Below, in pieces: positions 36,272 through 45,383 of a DNA stretch of 64,000 nt (position 1 is its first letter; every line of letters begins with the position of its first letter). A program made the position numbers and the translations under genes. The DNA is from Paraburkholderia acidisoli (GTDB taxonomy: Bacteria > Pseudomonadota > Gammaproteobacteria > Burkholderiales > Burkholderiaceae). The DNA is taken from assembly GCF_009789675.1 (NCBI RefSeq), contig NZ_CP046916.1, forward strand, positions 186,001 to 250,000, in the 5' to 3' direction. The notes below the pieces were generated by a model that was given only the letters and a program-made list of their open reading frames with translations, ran no database searches and had not been told where the DNA came from.

Positions 36272-36964
36272 TCAGTCCTGACCGCTCAGCAACGCGAAAT
36301 AACGCTGCTCGGCGTGCGTGATGAACGCCGTCATGGCCGTGTTGACCTTCTTCGGGTTGCGTTCGAGAAAGCCGTCGAGCAGTTCCTTCATGCCGTCCAC
36401 AACGATCTTCTGCGTAGCCTGGTCGCGCAGCGTGCCGAGCCGCACTTGCTGCGCATGGTCGGCGAAGCGCTGGATGGTGTCCTGTAGCCGCGTGTTCTGC
36501 ACCGCGCCCAGCCACGCGTCGCGAAACGCGATGTTCGCTTCGATCATCGCCTCGTTGTCGGTTTTGTCGCAGGCCTTGCGCGCCTGCTGGTAGGCCCGCT
36601 TGAGCGCCTCGTCGAGCTGGCGGTCGAGCGATGCGGTAGCGCTCGCGGCCGCGGCGGGCTCGAGCAGGCGGCGCACCTCGAAGATCTCGTGCACGTCGTC
36701 GCTCGTGAGCGTGGGCATGACGAAGCCGCGCGTGGTACCGATCAGATAGCCCTCGTTGACGAGCCGCAGCAGCGCCTGGCGCACGGGCATGCGCGTGCAG
36801 TCGAATTCGTCGGCGATTTCGTAGTCGAGGATCCGGTCGTCGGGGCCGACCTCGCCGCGCCGCAAGCGCGCGCGGATTTCCGTGTAGATGGTTTCGGTGA
36901 GCGTGGTTTGGCGCAGCGCGGTGCGCCGGGGCAGTTTCACGACCTTCGCGGTGGAGTCGGGCAT
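36272..36964 (-). CDS. GntR-family (FCD domain) transcriptional regulator
   Basis: A 230-aa regulator. The N-terminal GntR winged helix (residues 20-85: LTETIYTEIRARLRRGEVGP, DEFDCTRMPVRQALLRLVNE) is followed by an all-helical FCD ligand domain (FEVRRLLEPAAAASATA, with His in FADHAQQ and FITHAEQRYF as likely metal/ligand residues). It is divergent from the aldolase/aminotransferase cluster, separated by 384 bp containing two copies of a CTGNATTCAG palindrome, so it very probably controls that cluster. Confidence 0.9.
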   Translation of the reverse strand: MPDSTAKVVKLPRRTALRQTTLTETIYTEIRARLRRGEVGPDDRILDYEIADEFDCTRMPVRQALLRLVNEGYLIGTTRGFVMPTLTSDDVHEIFEVRRLLEPAAAASATASLDRQLDEALKRAYQQARKACDKTDNEAMIEANIAFRDAWLGAVQNTRLQDTIQRFADHAQQVRLGTLRDQATQKIVVDGMKELLDGFLERNPKKVNTAMTAFITHAEQRYFALLSGQD

Positions 36965-37130
36965 GTGGCTGGAGGTCTCGTCGTTCTGCGATGGGTTCTG
37001 TGCTGGGTTCCGCGTGGGCTTTCTGGATTCTGAAGCGTGATCTAGGGTAGGCGGGCGCGCGCGGCGCTGTCAAGCGGGTTTGCCGTGTGTTGGGCGTGAA
37101 AAAACGCATTTCAGTCTTGACAGGATCAAT

Positions 37131-37140
37131 CTGCATTCAG
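37131..37140. promoter_or_regulatory. Palindromic operator candidate 1 (CTGCATTCAG)
   Basis: A near-perfect palindrome in the GntR/aldolase intergenic region, identical to the second site except for one base. Probable GntR regulator site. Confidence 0.55.
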
Positions 37141-37313
37141 TTTATGCGTCAGCTGGCGGTGTGCGGGCACGCACCGCGTGGCGGCCACCGGGAAACCTGC
37201 CCACGCGCCGCTGCGTCAAGCCGTATCGGGGACTTCCCTTAAATTGCTTGAGGCCTAAACGATTTCGTTTGACAGCCGGTTTTTCTCCGCTTACCTTGGC
37301 CTTCGTCAAGAAA

Positions 37314-37323
37314 CTGAATTCAG
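37314..37323. promoter_or_regulatory. Palindromic operator candidate 2 (CTGAATTCAG)
   Basis: A perfect 10-bp palindrome 25 bp upstream of the aldolase ATG, embedded in CTGAATTCAGAATTC. It is well placed for repression of the aldolase operon by the divergent GntR protein. Confidence 0.6.
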
Positions 37324-37348
37324 AATTCGTGAGGCAAACGAAATCGAC

Positions 37349-38131
37349 ATGCTGTTCCAATCGCTCAAACCCACCCTGCACGCCCCGGCGCCGCTCGATC
37401 TGATCTGGCTCGCGCTCGGCAGTGTGCCGATGGCGGAGTTCGCCGCGCAGGCGAAGCCGGGCGCGCTCGTGCTCGACCTGCAACACGGCCTGTGGGAACG
37501 CGGCACGCTCGAAGCGGCGATCGGCGCGGCGGCGCGGCGTGTGCCCGTGATCGCGCGCTGCGCCGAGAACACCCACGCCGCGATCGCCCAGGCGCTGGAC
37601 GCGGGCGCGGCCTCGGTGCTCGTGCCGCTGGTGGAAACCGCCGCGGAAGCGCAACGCGCGGTGGAAGCCTGCCGCTACCCGCCGCACGGCCGCCGTTCGG
37701 GCGGTGGCGTGCGGCCCTTGCTCGCCGGCGTGGACGCCATGCTCGCGGCCGACCGCGAGGTAGCCGTGGGCGTGATGATCGAAACGGTGGCAGGCGTGGA
37801 AAACGTCGCGGCCATCGCGGCCACGCCCGGCCTCGACTATCTGTTCATTGGCACCGGCGACCTCGCGCTCTCGCGCGGCACGCACGACGCCGAAGTGCTC
37901 GCGCGCGACTGCGAGCGCGTGCAACAGGCGGCGCGCGCACACGGTCTCGCCTGCGGCCTCTTCACCGGCGACGCCGAAGCCGCGCGCCGGGCCTTTGCCG
38001 ACGGCTACCGCATGGCCGTCAGCGCCAACGACATCGACATGGTGCGCAAGGGTTTTCTCTCCGCGCGCGCCCATAGCCTCGGCGCGCCTGGCGATCATGC
38101 CGATGCCGCGCCCGGCCACGACCACGAATGA
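37349..38131 (+). CDS. HpcH/HpaI-family class II aldolase
   Basis: A 260-aa metal-dependent aldolase of the HpcH/HpaI group, which cleaves 4-hydroxy-2-oxo acids to pyruvate (or a related keto acid) and an aldehyde. Motifs are DLQHGLWE (DxQH catalytic region), PVIARCAENTHAAIAQALDAGA, VLVPLVETAAEA (metal Glu region), VMIETVAGVEN and DYLFIGTGDLALS. The C-terminal tail is His/Asp-rich. It is the first gene after the GntR operator, and its stop overlaps an alternative aminotransferase start. The natural substrate is unknown. Confidence 0.88.
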   Translation: MLFQSLKPTLHAPAPLDLIWLALGSVPMAEFAAQAKPGALVLDLQHGLWERGTLEAAIGAAARRVPVIARCAENTHAAIAQALDAGAASVLVPLVETAAEAQRAVEACRYPPHGRRSGGGVRPLLAGVDAMLAADREVAVGVMIETVAGVENVAAIAATPGLDYLFIGTGDLALSRGTHDAEVLARDCERVQQAARAHGLACGLFTGDAEAARRAFADGYRMAVSANDIDMVRKGFLSARAHSLGAPGDHADAAPGHDHE

Positions 38132-38148
38132 ACGAGGGAGAACACGCC

Positions 38149-39303
38149 ATGAGCCTTACACGAGACGCGATCCTCAACATGCCCGATTCGCCCATCATCG
38201 ACGTCTGGCGCCTGGGCGTCGGGCGCAGCGACGTGATCGGCCTGTGGGCGGGCGAAAGCGACCTGCCCACGCCGAAGCAGTTCAGCGAGGCGGCCATGGC
38301 GGCACTCGCGAACGGCCAGACGTTCTACTCGCAGAATCGCGGCGTTCCCGCGCTGCGCCAGGCGATCGCCGCGTATTACCAGCGCCTGTGCAACGTGACG
38401 CTCGAAGACGAGCGTATCGCGGCTACCTGCTCGGGCATGAATTCGGTGATGCTGGTCGCGCAGGCGATCATCGAGCCGGGCGACAACGTCGTGTGCGTGA
38501 CGCCCTCGTGGCCCAACATCCTGCGCGCGATCACGATCACGGGCGGCGAAGTGCGTTCGGTGCCGCTCGGGCATGGCGAGGACGGCTGGCATCTGGACCT
38601 GCAGCGTCTGTTCGATGCCTGCGACGCGCGCACGAAAGCGATCTACTACGCCTCGCCGGGCAATCCCACGGGCTGGATGATCGAGCCCGAACAGCAGCGC
38701 GAACTCATGGCGTTCGCGCGCGAGCGCGGTATCGCGATTCTCGCCGACGAGGTGTATCAGCGCATCGTCTACGACCGCTCGCACGCGCCTTCGCTGCTCG
38801 AGCTCGCCACGCCCGACGACCCCGTGTTCGTCATCAACAGCTTCTCCAAGGCGTGGGCCATGACGGGCTGGCGCATGGGCTGGCTCGTCTATCCGCGCGC
38901 GATGCTGGAGACGTTCGAGAAGCTCATCCAGTTCAACACCAGCGGCGGCCAGGCATTCCTGCAAGCGGGCGCGACGGTCGCGCTCAACGAGGGCGAGCCG
39001 TTCGTGAAGTCGTTCGTCGAGCGTTGCCGCGGCGGCCAGAAGATCGCGCTCGAACGTCTGCGCGCGATTCCGGGCGTGAGCGTCGTGCCGAACCAGGCGT
39101 CGTTTTATCTGATGTTCAGCGTGGAAGGCGTGAGCGACACGCTCGACTTCTGCAAGCGCGCCGTGCGCGACGCGGGCGTGGGCCTCGCGCCGGGCATCGC
39201 GTTCGGCGAAGAATCGGCGCAACAGATCCGGCTGTGCTACGCGCGCAGCGACGCGAGCCTGATCGAAGCGATGGACCGGCTGGAAAACTTCATTGGCCGA
39301 TGA
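38149..39303 (+). CDS. Class I/II PLP-dependent aminotransferase
   Basis: A 384-aa fold-type I aminotransferase similar to aspartate/aromatic aminotransferases. It has GLWAGESDLPTP, YSQNRGVPALRQAIA, the conserved Asn in SPGNPTGWM, Asp/Tyr in ADEVYQRIVYD, the PLP lysine in NSFSKAWAMTGWRMGW and Arg in QIRLCYARS. GAGGGAG precedes the ATG at 38149; an ATG at 38128 overlapping the aldolase stop is an alternative. It probably converts an amino acid to the keto acid cleaved by the neighbouring aldolase. Confidence 0.88.
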   Translation: MSLTRDAILNMPDSPIIDVWRLGVGRSDVIGLWAGESDLPTPKQFSEAAMAALANGQTFYSQNRGVPALRQAIAAYYQRLCNVTLEDERIAATCSGMNSVMLVAQAIIEPGDNVVCVTPSWPNILRAITITGGEVRSVPLGHGEDGWHLDLQRLFDACDARTKAIYYASPGNPTGWMIEPEQQRELMAFARERGIAILADEVYQRIVYDRSHAPSLLELATPDDPVFVINSFSKAWAMTGWRMGWLVYPRAMLETFEKLIQFNTSGGQAFLQAGATVALNEGEPFVKSFVERCRGGQKIALERLRAIPGVSVVPNQASFYLMFSVEGVSDTLDFCKRAVRDAGVGLAPGIAFGEESAQQIRLCYARSDASLIEAMDRLENFIGR

Positions 39304-39373
39304 AACCTTGAGGGTCACCTGAGAGGCAGGGCGCGCTCGCGTGGGCGCCTCGAATAATAATAGTTCGTTATCC

Positions 39374-39402
39374 GAAGCACTGTCATGCGATGACGGTGCT
39401 TC
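39374..39402 (+). repeat. Strong stem-loop ahead of the porin gene
   Basis: GAAGCAC and GTGCTTC, plus inner GTCAT and ATGAC, form a 13-bp stem (one T-G pair) with a 3-nt loop, 31 bp before the porin ATG. Only three T residues follow, so it may be a weak terminator, attenuator or mRNA-stability element separating porin from aminotransferase expression. Confidence 0.6.
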
Positions 39403-39433
39403 GTTTCCCATCGAAGAAAGAGAGAACAAGACC

Positions 39434-40501
39434 ATGCAACGCAAACTCAAGGCTGTGCTCGCCACCCTCGGGGTAGGGCTGTCAGGTACCGCGTTCGCGC
39501 AAAGCGACGTCACGCTGTACGGCATCGTCGATCAGAGCATTCGCTTCACGACGAATTCGAACGCGCAAAACGACAATCAGGTGCAGCTCACCAATGGCGC
39601 GATCACCAACAGCCGCTGGGGCTTGAAGGGACAGGAAGACCTGGGCGGCGGCATGACGGCGCTGTTTCGCCTCGAAAGCGGTTTCGAGCCGCAGAACGGT
39701 CAGGTCGACATGAACCGCCTGTTCGGCCGCTACGCCTATGTCGGGCTTTCGGGCCGTTACGGCACCTTCACGCTGGGCCGCCAGGGCACGGAGTCGTTCA
39801 ACTTCTTCGGCGACTTCGATCCGCTCACCGTGGGGAATTACACGGGCAATTCGTGGCCGTTCTTCATGACGATCGGCCGTATCGACAACACGGCAACCTA
39901 CGCGGGCAAGTTCGGCGGCCTGCATCTGGGCGCGACTTACGGCTTCGGCCAGCAGCCGGGCAGCCTGAGCCAGAATTCGTACTGGGGCGTGCGCGTGTCG
40001 TACGACCTCGGCCCGGCGAGCTTCGGCGGCACGTATCAGGAACAGCGCGACTTGAACAACAACGTGCAGCGCATGTGGGGCGTGGGCGGCAAATACGCGT
40101 ACGGACCGGCCACGGTGTTCGTGGGCTACATGGGCGGGCGCGACGCCACGGGTTTCGTCGACGACTCGCTCAACGATTCGAGCCGCACCGTCACGCAGGG
40201 CTCGTTCGCGCAGAACCCGCGCCGCGACACGACGTTGTTCACGGGCGTGGTGTATCAAGCCACGCCGGCGCTCGCGCTCACGGGCGCGTTCTACTACGAC
40301 GACATGAACAACGTGAACGGTTTCGCCGGCAACGGCGGCAAGCGCTACACGGGTGTGCTGCTCGCCGAATATGCGCTCTCCAAGCGCAGCCAGATCTACA
40401 CGACCGTCGACTACAACAAGGTGAGCGGCGGTGCGTACACGGAACTGCCGGGCAAGAGCAACCAGCTGGGCGTGGCCGTCGGCATGCGCCATATGTTCTG
40501 A
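39434..40501 (+). CDS. Gram-negative general porin
   Basis: A 355-aa trimeric-porin family protein of the beta-proteobacterial (OmpC-like, Porin_4) type. A signal peptide of about 20 residues ends AFAQS; the barrel opens SDVTLYGIVDQSI, continues with SRWGLKGQEDLGGGMTALFR and RYAYVGLSG-type strands, and ends GVAVGMRHMF with the terminal Phe. It sits inside the aldolase/aminotransferase cluster and probably admits the cluster's substrate. Confidence 0.93.
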   Translation: MQRKLKAVLATLGVGLSGTAFAQSDVTLYGIVDQSIRFTTNSNAQNDNQVQLTNGAITNSRWGLKGQEDLGGGMTALFRLESGFEPQNGQVDMNRLFGRYAYVGLSGRYGTFTLGRQGTESFNFFGDFDPLTVGNYTGNSWPFFMTIGRIDNTATYAGKFGGLHLGATYGFGQQPGSLSQNSYWGVRVSYDLGPASFGGTYQEQRDLNNNVQRMWGVGGKYAYGPATVFVGYMGGRDATGFVDDSLNDSSRTVTQGSFAQNPRRDTTLFTGVVYQATPALALTGAFYYDDMNNVNGFAGNGGKRYTGVLLAEYALSKRSQIYTTVDYNKVSGGAYTELPGKSNQLGVAVGMRHMF

Positions 40502-40528
40502 TGCAGGCGCGTTCGATAAGGATGACGA

Positions 40529-41671
40529 ATGATTAAACTCAACGACGATTCGACGCGCGCGGGCTGGCTGCTGTATCACTCCGTGGGCATGTTCCCGGGC
40601 CAGGAAGACGCGGTGCGCGGCGCGCTCGATGCGTTCGCGTCAAACTGGTGCCGCCCCGACCTGCAACGCTGGGATTACGGTCTCAAGGCGCGCCGCGAGG
40701 TGCTCGACATGTGGGCGCGCCTCGTGCATGCGCCCGCGCACGCGGTGTTCGCCGCCGAAAACGTGACGGACGCGTTCGCGCGCTTCGTGGGCGCGCTCGG
40801 CCGCACGCGGCTCGAAGGCCGCCGCGTGCTGATCGCGGGCGACTGCTTCCCGAGCCTGCACTACATGCTCTCGAGCATGGCGAAGGTGCTCGGCTTTACG
40901 CTCGACACCGTGCCGCTCGAAGACAACGCGGCCTATGTGAGCGACGACGCCTTCATCGCGCGCTGGCAGGACGACGTGGCGCTCGCCATCGTCACGTGGG
41001 TCACGTCCACGGCTTCGAAGCGCGCCGATCTCGAACGCCTTGTTGCGCACGGCCGCGCGCAGGGCAGCCTGATTGCCGTGGACATCACGCAGGGCGCGGG
41101 CATTCTGGACTTCGACGTGAACGCGCCGGCCGTGGACTTCGTCGGCACGACCACGCTCAAGTGGCTGTGCGGCGCGCCGGGCACCGGGCTCGCGTATCTG
41201 AACCCTGCGCTCATCGACGAAAAACTCGCGCCGATGGTGCAGGGCTGGTTCAGCCAGCCCGATCCGTTCAACTGGGATCTCTCGCGCTTTTCGCTCGCGG
41301 CCGACGCGCGGCGCTTCGATCACGGCACGCCCTCGTTTTTGCCGTTCGTGGCGTCCGCGCCGGGTCTCGCGTGGCGTTTGTCGCCCGAAGCCGCGGGCAT
41401 GCGCGAACACAATCTCGCGCTCTCCAGGCAACTGATCGCGCTCTGCGACGAGAAGGGCTACGCGCTGCGCTCCCCGCGCGACGAGGCGCAACGCGGTGGC
41501 AGCGTGATGGTCGACCTGCCCGCGCACCTCGCAGCGGCCGCGCTCGAAACCGTGCTCGCCGCCAACGGCGTGCTGGTGGACACGCGCGGCCAGACCCTGC
41601 GTCTTTCGCCCGGCGTGCTCACCGAGCCCGCCGTTATCGACAGCCTGTCGGCCTTGCTGCCCGCAGCCTGA
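40529..41671 (+). CDS. Class V aminotransferase / kynureninase-like PLP enzyme
   Basis: A 380-aa fold-type I PLP enzyme of the class V group. PLP contacts are visible at AENVTDAF (phosphate region), AVDITQGAGILDFD (the Asp pairing with the pyridine ring) and GTTTLKWLCGAPGTG (Schiff-base Lys). Length and layout are close to kynureninase-like and isopenicillin-epimerase-like proteins. It follows the porin by 27 bp and precedes the permease by 34 bp. The reaction is unknown; a lyase, racemase/epimerase or aminotransferase role on the imported amino acid is possible. Confidence 0.82.
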   Translation: MIKLNDDSTRAGWLLYHSVGMFPGQEDAVRGALDAFASNWCRPDLQRWDYGLKARREVLDMWARLVHAPAHAVFAAENVTDAFARFVGALGRTRLEGRRVLIAGDCFPSLHYMLSSMAKVLGFTLDTVPLEDNAAYVSDDAFIARWQDDVALAIVTWVTSTASKRADLERLVAHGRAQGSLIAVDITQGAGILDFDVNAPAVDFVGTTTLKWLCGAPGTGLAYLNPALIDEKLAPMVQGWFSQPDPFNWDLSRFSLAADARRFDHGTPSFLPFVASAPGLAWRLSPEAAGMREHNLALSRQLIALCDEKGYALRSPRDEAQRGGSVMVDLPAHLAAAALETVLAANGVLVDTRGQTLRLSPGVLTEPAVIDSLSALLPAA

Positions 41672-41705
41672 CCTCGCATCCATCACCTCGCAAAGGAGCC
41701 AGGAC

Positions 41706-43109
41706 ATGGAAGATACGAGTATCACCTCACGCGAAAAGGGCTTGCACAAGGCGCTTACGCAACGCCAGATCGCGATGATCGGCATTGGCGGCGCGATCGG
41801 CACGGGCCTGTTCATGGGCAGCGGCATCGCCATTGGTTACGCCGGGCCGGGCGTGCTCATCAGTTATGCGATCGCGGCGCTGATCGCCGTCATCATGGTG
41901 TTCAGCCTCGCCGAGATGGCCGTCGCGCATCCCACGGCGGGCTCGTTCGGCACCTATGCCGAGATGTATCTGAACCGCTGGACCGGTTTCGTGGTGCGCT
42001 ACACGTACTGGATCATCGAAGTCGTGGCCGTGGGCGGCGAAGCGATCGCCGTGGGCGTGTACATGGGCTTCTGGTTCCCGGGCGTGCCCGTGTGGCTCTG
42101 GTCGATCGCGTTCGGCATCGCGCTCGTCTACGTCAACTGCCGCTCGGTCACGAACTTCGGCTCGTTCGAGTACTGGTTCGCGCTCATCAAGGTCGTGGCC
42201 ATTCTCGGCTTCATCGTGGTCGGGCTGTCACATCTGCTCGGCTTCGGCACGGGCCAGGCGGCGATCGGTCTGCACAATCTCACGGGCCTGCCCGGCGGCT
42301 TCATGCCGCACGGTTTCGGAGGCGTGTGGATGGGCGTGCTGATGGCGATCTTCTCGTTCTACGGCGTGGAGATCGTGGCCGTGACGTCGGGCGAGGCGAA
42401 GGATCCGTCGAAGGCGATTCCCAACGCACTGCGCTCCATGGTGCTGCGGCTCACGCTGTTCTACATCCTCGCGCTCGGCATCATGGTGGCGTATCTGCCG
42501 TGGACCGAAGCGGGCGCGAAGGTCGTGCAGCAAAGTCCGTTCGTGAAGCTGTTCGCGCATGCGGGCATCGCGCACGCGGCCGGTCTCATGAACTTCGTGG
42601 TGATCACGGCGGCGCTTTCGAGCATGAACACGAATATCTACCTCTCGTCGCGCACGCTGTTTTCGCTGGCGCGCGGTGGCTATTCGCCGCGCTGGATCGG
42701 CCAGCTTTCCGCCAACGGCACGCCGCTCGTCGCCACGCTCATCTCGGGCGCGGGCATTCTCGCGGCGGCTGCGGTGTCGTTCTTCAGCCCGCTCGCGTAC
42801 AACTACCTGTTCGGGATCGCGCTGTTCGGCGGCATCTTCGTGTGGATCGTGATTCTGGTCACGCACCTGCGTTTCCGTCGCGCGTGGCGCGGCCGCGCGC
42901 TGCCCGTGCGCATGCCGTTTTTCCCGATCGCGCAGATCACCGGCATCGCGCTGCTCGCGGCGATTCTCGTGACGATGGGGCTCGACACCGAGTTCTGGAA
43001 CATCTCGTGGATCGTGGGCGTGCCCTGGCTCGTGGGGATTTCGCTCGTGTACTTCGTGTACCGCAAGCGCCTCGCGCAGGCCCCGATGGGCGACGCGGCG
43101 GGCGTGTGA
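41706..43109 (+). CDS. APC-family amino-acid permease
   Basis: A 467-aa inner-membrane permease with 12 helices, similar to the AroP/GabP/ProY group. The N-terminus has RQIAMIGIGGAIGTGLFMGS (helix I substrate loop). FSFYGVEIVAVTSGEAKDP marks the helix VI region, and ALSSMNTNIYLSSRTLFSLA is typical of the amino-acid transporter family. AAAGGAG precedes the ATG. It is last in the GntR-controlled cluster and should import its amino-acid substrate. Confidence 0.92.
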   Translation: MEDTSITSREKGLHKALTQRQIAMIGIGGAIGTGLFMGSGIAIGYAGPGVLISYAIAALIAVIMVFSLAEMAVAHPTAGSFGTYAEMYLNRWTGFVVRYTYWIIEVVAVGGEAIAVGVYMGFWFPGVPVWLWSIAFGIALVYVNCRSVTNFGSFEYWFALIKVVAILGFIVVGLSHLLGFGTGQAAIGLHNLTGLPGGFMPHGFGGVWMGVLMAIFSFYGVEIVAVTSGEAKDPSKAIPNALRSMVLRLTLFYILALGIMVAYLPWTEAGAKVVQQSPFVKLFAHAGIAHAAGLMNFVVITAALSSMNTNIYLSSRTLFSLARGGYSPRWIGQLSANGTPLVATLISGAGILAAAAVSFFSPLAYNYLFGIALFGGIFVWIVILVTHLRFRRAWRGRALPVRMPFFPIAQITGIALLAAILVTMGLDTEFWNISWIVGVPWLVGISLVYFVYRKRLAQAPMGDAAGV

Positions 43110-43373
43110 ACGTCGCGTTCCGTGGATAAAGCGCGCTGAATCGGGGCGCAAACCGGGCGCAAGCCGCATGCAGGCGCGGCCGAGTCGCGCGGGGCATCGC
43201 CGAAAAAAGCGGGCCGCGGCGCGAACCGGCCAGCGGGACGCGCCGCCGGGGCCTGTGGGATAATCGACGGGTTTGCCCAGAGCGCAGCTCAAGAGGTTGT
43301 TCGCACGGGCGCGCAAGGGGCCATTATTCCGGCGGCCCCGCTACCTTTCTGCGATTTTCACTCCACAACCACG

Positions 43374-45233
43374 ATGCCCGCATACCGTTCCAAAACCTCC
43401 ACCGCCGGCCGCAACATGGCTGGGGCGCGCTCGCTGTGGCGCGCCACCGGCATGAAAGACGAAGACTTCTCGAAGCCGATCATTGCCGTCGTCAACTCGT
43501 TCACCCAATTCGTGCCGGGCCACGTGCACCTGAAGGATCTGGGCCAGCTCGTCGCGCGCGAAATCGAAGCCGCGGGCGGCGTCGCCAAGGAATTCAACAC
43601 GATCGCCGTCGACGACGGCATCGCCATGGGTCACGACGGCATGCTCTATTCGCTGCCGAGCCGCGACATCATCGCCGATTCGGTCGAATACATGGTCAAC
43701 GCGCACTGCGCCGACGCCATGGTCTGCATCTCGAACTGCGACAAGATCACGCCGGGCATGCTGATGGCCGCGATGCGCCTGAACATCCCCGTGATCTTCG
43801 TCTCGGGCGGCCCGATGGAAGCCGGCAAGACGCGCCTCGCGAATCCCGTGACCAAGGCCATGGAGTTCAAGAAGCTCGATCTGGTCGACGCCATGGTGAT
43901 CGCCGCCGACCAGAACTACACCGACGAGCAGGTCGCCGAAGTCGAGCGTTCCGCCTGCCCGACCTGCGGTTCGTGCTCGGGCATGTTCACGGCCAACTCG
44001 ATGAACTGCCTGACCGAAGCGCTCGGTCTCTCGCTGCCGGGCAACGGCACCGTGGTCGCGACGCACGCCGACCGCGAACAGCTGTTCAAGCGCGCGGGTC
44101 ATCGCATTGTCGAACTGGCCCGCCAGTACTACGAGCAGGAAGACGAGCGCGTGCTGCCGCGTTCGGTGGGCTTCAAGGCGTTCGAAAACGCCATGACGCT
44201 CGACATCGCCATGGGCGGCTCGACCAACACGATCCTGCACTTGCTCGCCATCGCGCGCGAAGCCGAGATCGACTTCACGATGACGGACATCGACCGCCTC
44301 TCGCGGATCGTGCCGCAGCTGTGCAAGGTCGCGCCGAACACGAACAAGTACCACATCGAAGACGTGCATCGCGCGGGCGGCATTTTCGCGATCCTCGGCG
44401 AACTCGATCGCGCGGGCAAGCTGCACACCGACGTGCCCACGGTTCACGCGCCGTCGCTGAAAGACGCGCTCGCGCAGTGGGACATCACGCTCACGAACGA
44501 CGAAGCCGTGAAGACGTTCTACATGGCCGGTCCCGCGGGCATTCCCACGCAGACCGCGTTCAGCCAGAACACGCGCTGGCCGAGTCTCGACACGGACCGC
44601 GCCGAAGGCTGCATCCGCTCGTACGAGCATGCATTCTCGAAGGAAGGCGGCCTCGCCGTGCTGACGGGCAACATCGCGCTCGACGGCTGCGTGGTGAAGA
44701 CCGCGGGCGTGGACGAAAGCATTCTCGTGTTCGAGGGCTTGGCGCACGTGACGGAGTCGCAGGACGAAGCGGTCGAGAACATTCTCGCCGACAAGGTCAA
44801 GGCCGGCGACATCGTGATCGTCCGTTACGAAGGTCCGAAGGGCGGTCCGGGCATGCAGGAAATGCTGTATCCCACGAGCTACATCAAGTCGAAGGGTCTC
44901 GGCAAGGCGTGCGCGCTGCTGACCGACGGCCGCTTCTCGGGCGGCACCTCGGGTCTGTCGATTGGCCACTGCTCGCCGGAAGCGGCGGCGGGCGGCGCGA
45001 TCGGTCTCGTGCGCGACGGTGACAAGATCCGCATCGACATTCCGAATCGCACGATCGACGTGCTCGTCTCGGACGAAGAACTGGCGCGCCGCCGCGAAGA
45101 GCAGAACGCGAAGGGCTGGAAGCCGGCGAAGCCGCGTCCGCGTAAAGTCACGGCGGCGTTGAAGGCGTACGCGAAGCTGGTGATGTCGGCCGACAAGGGC
45201 GCGGTGCGCGACCTTTCGTTGCTGGACGACTAA
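43374..45233 (+). CDS. ilvD: Dihydroxy-acid dehydratase
   Basis: This 619-aa Fe-S dehydratase catalyses the third common step of valine/isoleucine synthesis. Cluster cysteines are in [10 protein letters not shown] and [17 protein letters not shown]. Family motifs include [53 protein letters not shown] and [16 protein letters not shown]. It is of E. coli IlvD length. It is monocistronic here, ending at a strong terminator shared with icd. Confidence 0.97.
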   Translation: MPAYRSKTSTAGRNMAGARSLWRATGMKDEDFSKPIIAVVNSFTQFVPGHVHLKDLGQLVAREIEAAGGVAKEFNTIAVDDGIAMGHDGMLYSLPSRDIIADSVEYMVNAHCADAMVCISNCDKITPGMLMAAMRLNIPVIFVSGGPMEAGKTRLANPVTKAMEFKKLDLVDAMVIAADQNYTDEQVAEVERSACPTCGSCSGMFTANSMNCLTEALGLSLPGNGTVVATHADREQLFKRAGHRIVELARQYYEQEDERVLPRSVGFKAFENAMTLDIAMGGSTNTILHLLAIAREAEIDFTMTDIDRLSRIVPQLCKVAPNTNKYHIEDVHRAGGIFAILGELDRAGKLHTDVPTVHAPSLKDALAQWDITLTNDEAVKTFYMAGPAGIPTQTAFSQNTRWPSLDTDRAEGCIRSYEHAFSKEGGLAVLTGNIALDGCVVKTAGVDESILVFEGLAHVTESQDEAVENILADKVKAGDIVIVRYEGPKGGPGMQEMLYPTSYIKSKGLGKACALLTDGRFSGGTSGLSIGHCSPEAAAGGAIGLVRDGDKIRIDIPNRTIDVLVSDEELARRREEQNAKGWKPAKPRPRKVTAALKAYAKLVMSADKGAVRDLSLLDD

Positions 45234-45274
45234 GCCGGTTCAGCGTGAGGCGGCCCGCAAGGGTCGCCAAAAAA

Positions 45275-45312
45275 ATCGGGCCTCCCACAGCGATGTGGGA
45301 GGCCCGATTCGT
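45275..45312. terminator. Strong bidirectional terminator between ilvD and icd
   Basis: ATCGGGCCTCCCACA and TGTGGGAGGCCCGAT form a perfect 15-bp stem with loop GCGA, with an A run before and T-rich sequence after. It serves the two convergent genes. Confidence 0.92.
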
Positions 45313-45383
45313 TTGTGCAGCAGGCTTATGCAGCCGTCTCGTGAAGCCGGTTCCCCACCTAAGCAGGGAACCCGGGCCGTCAC

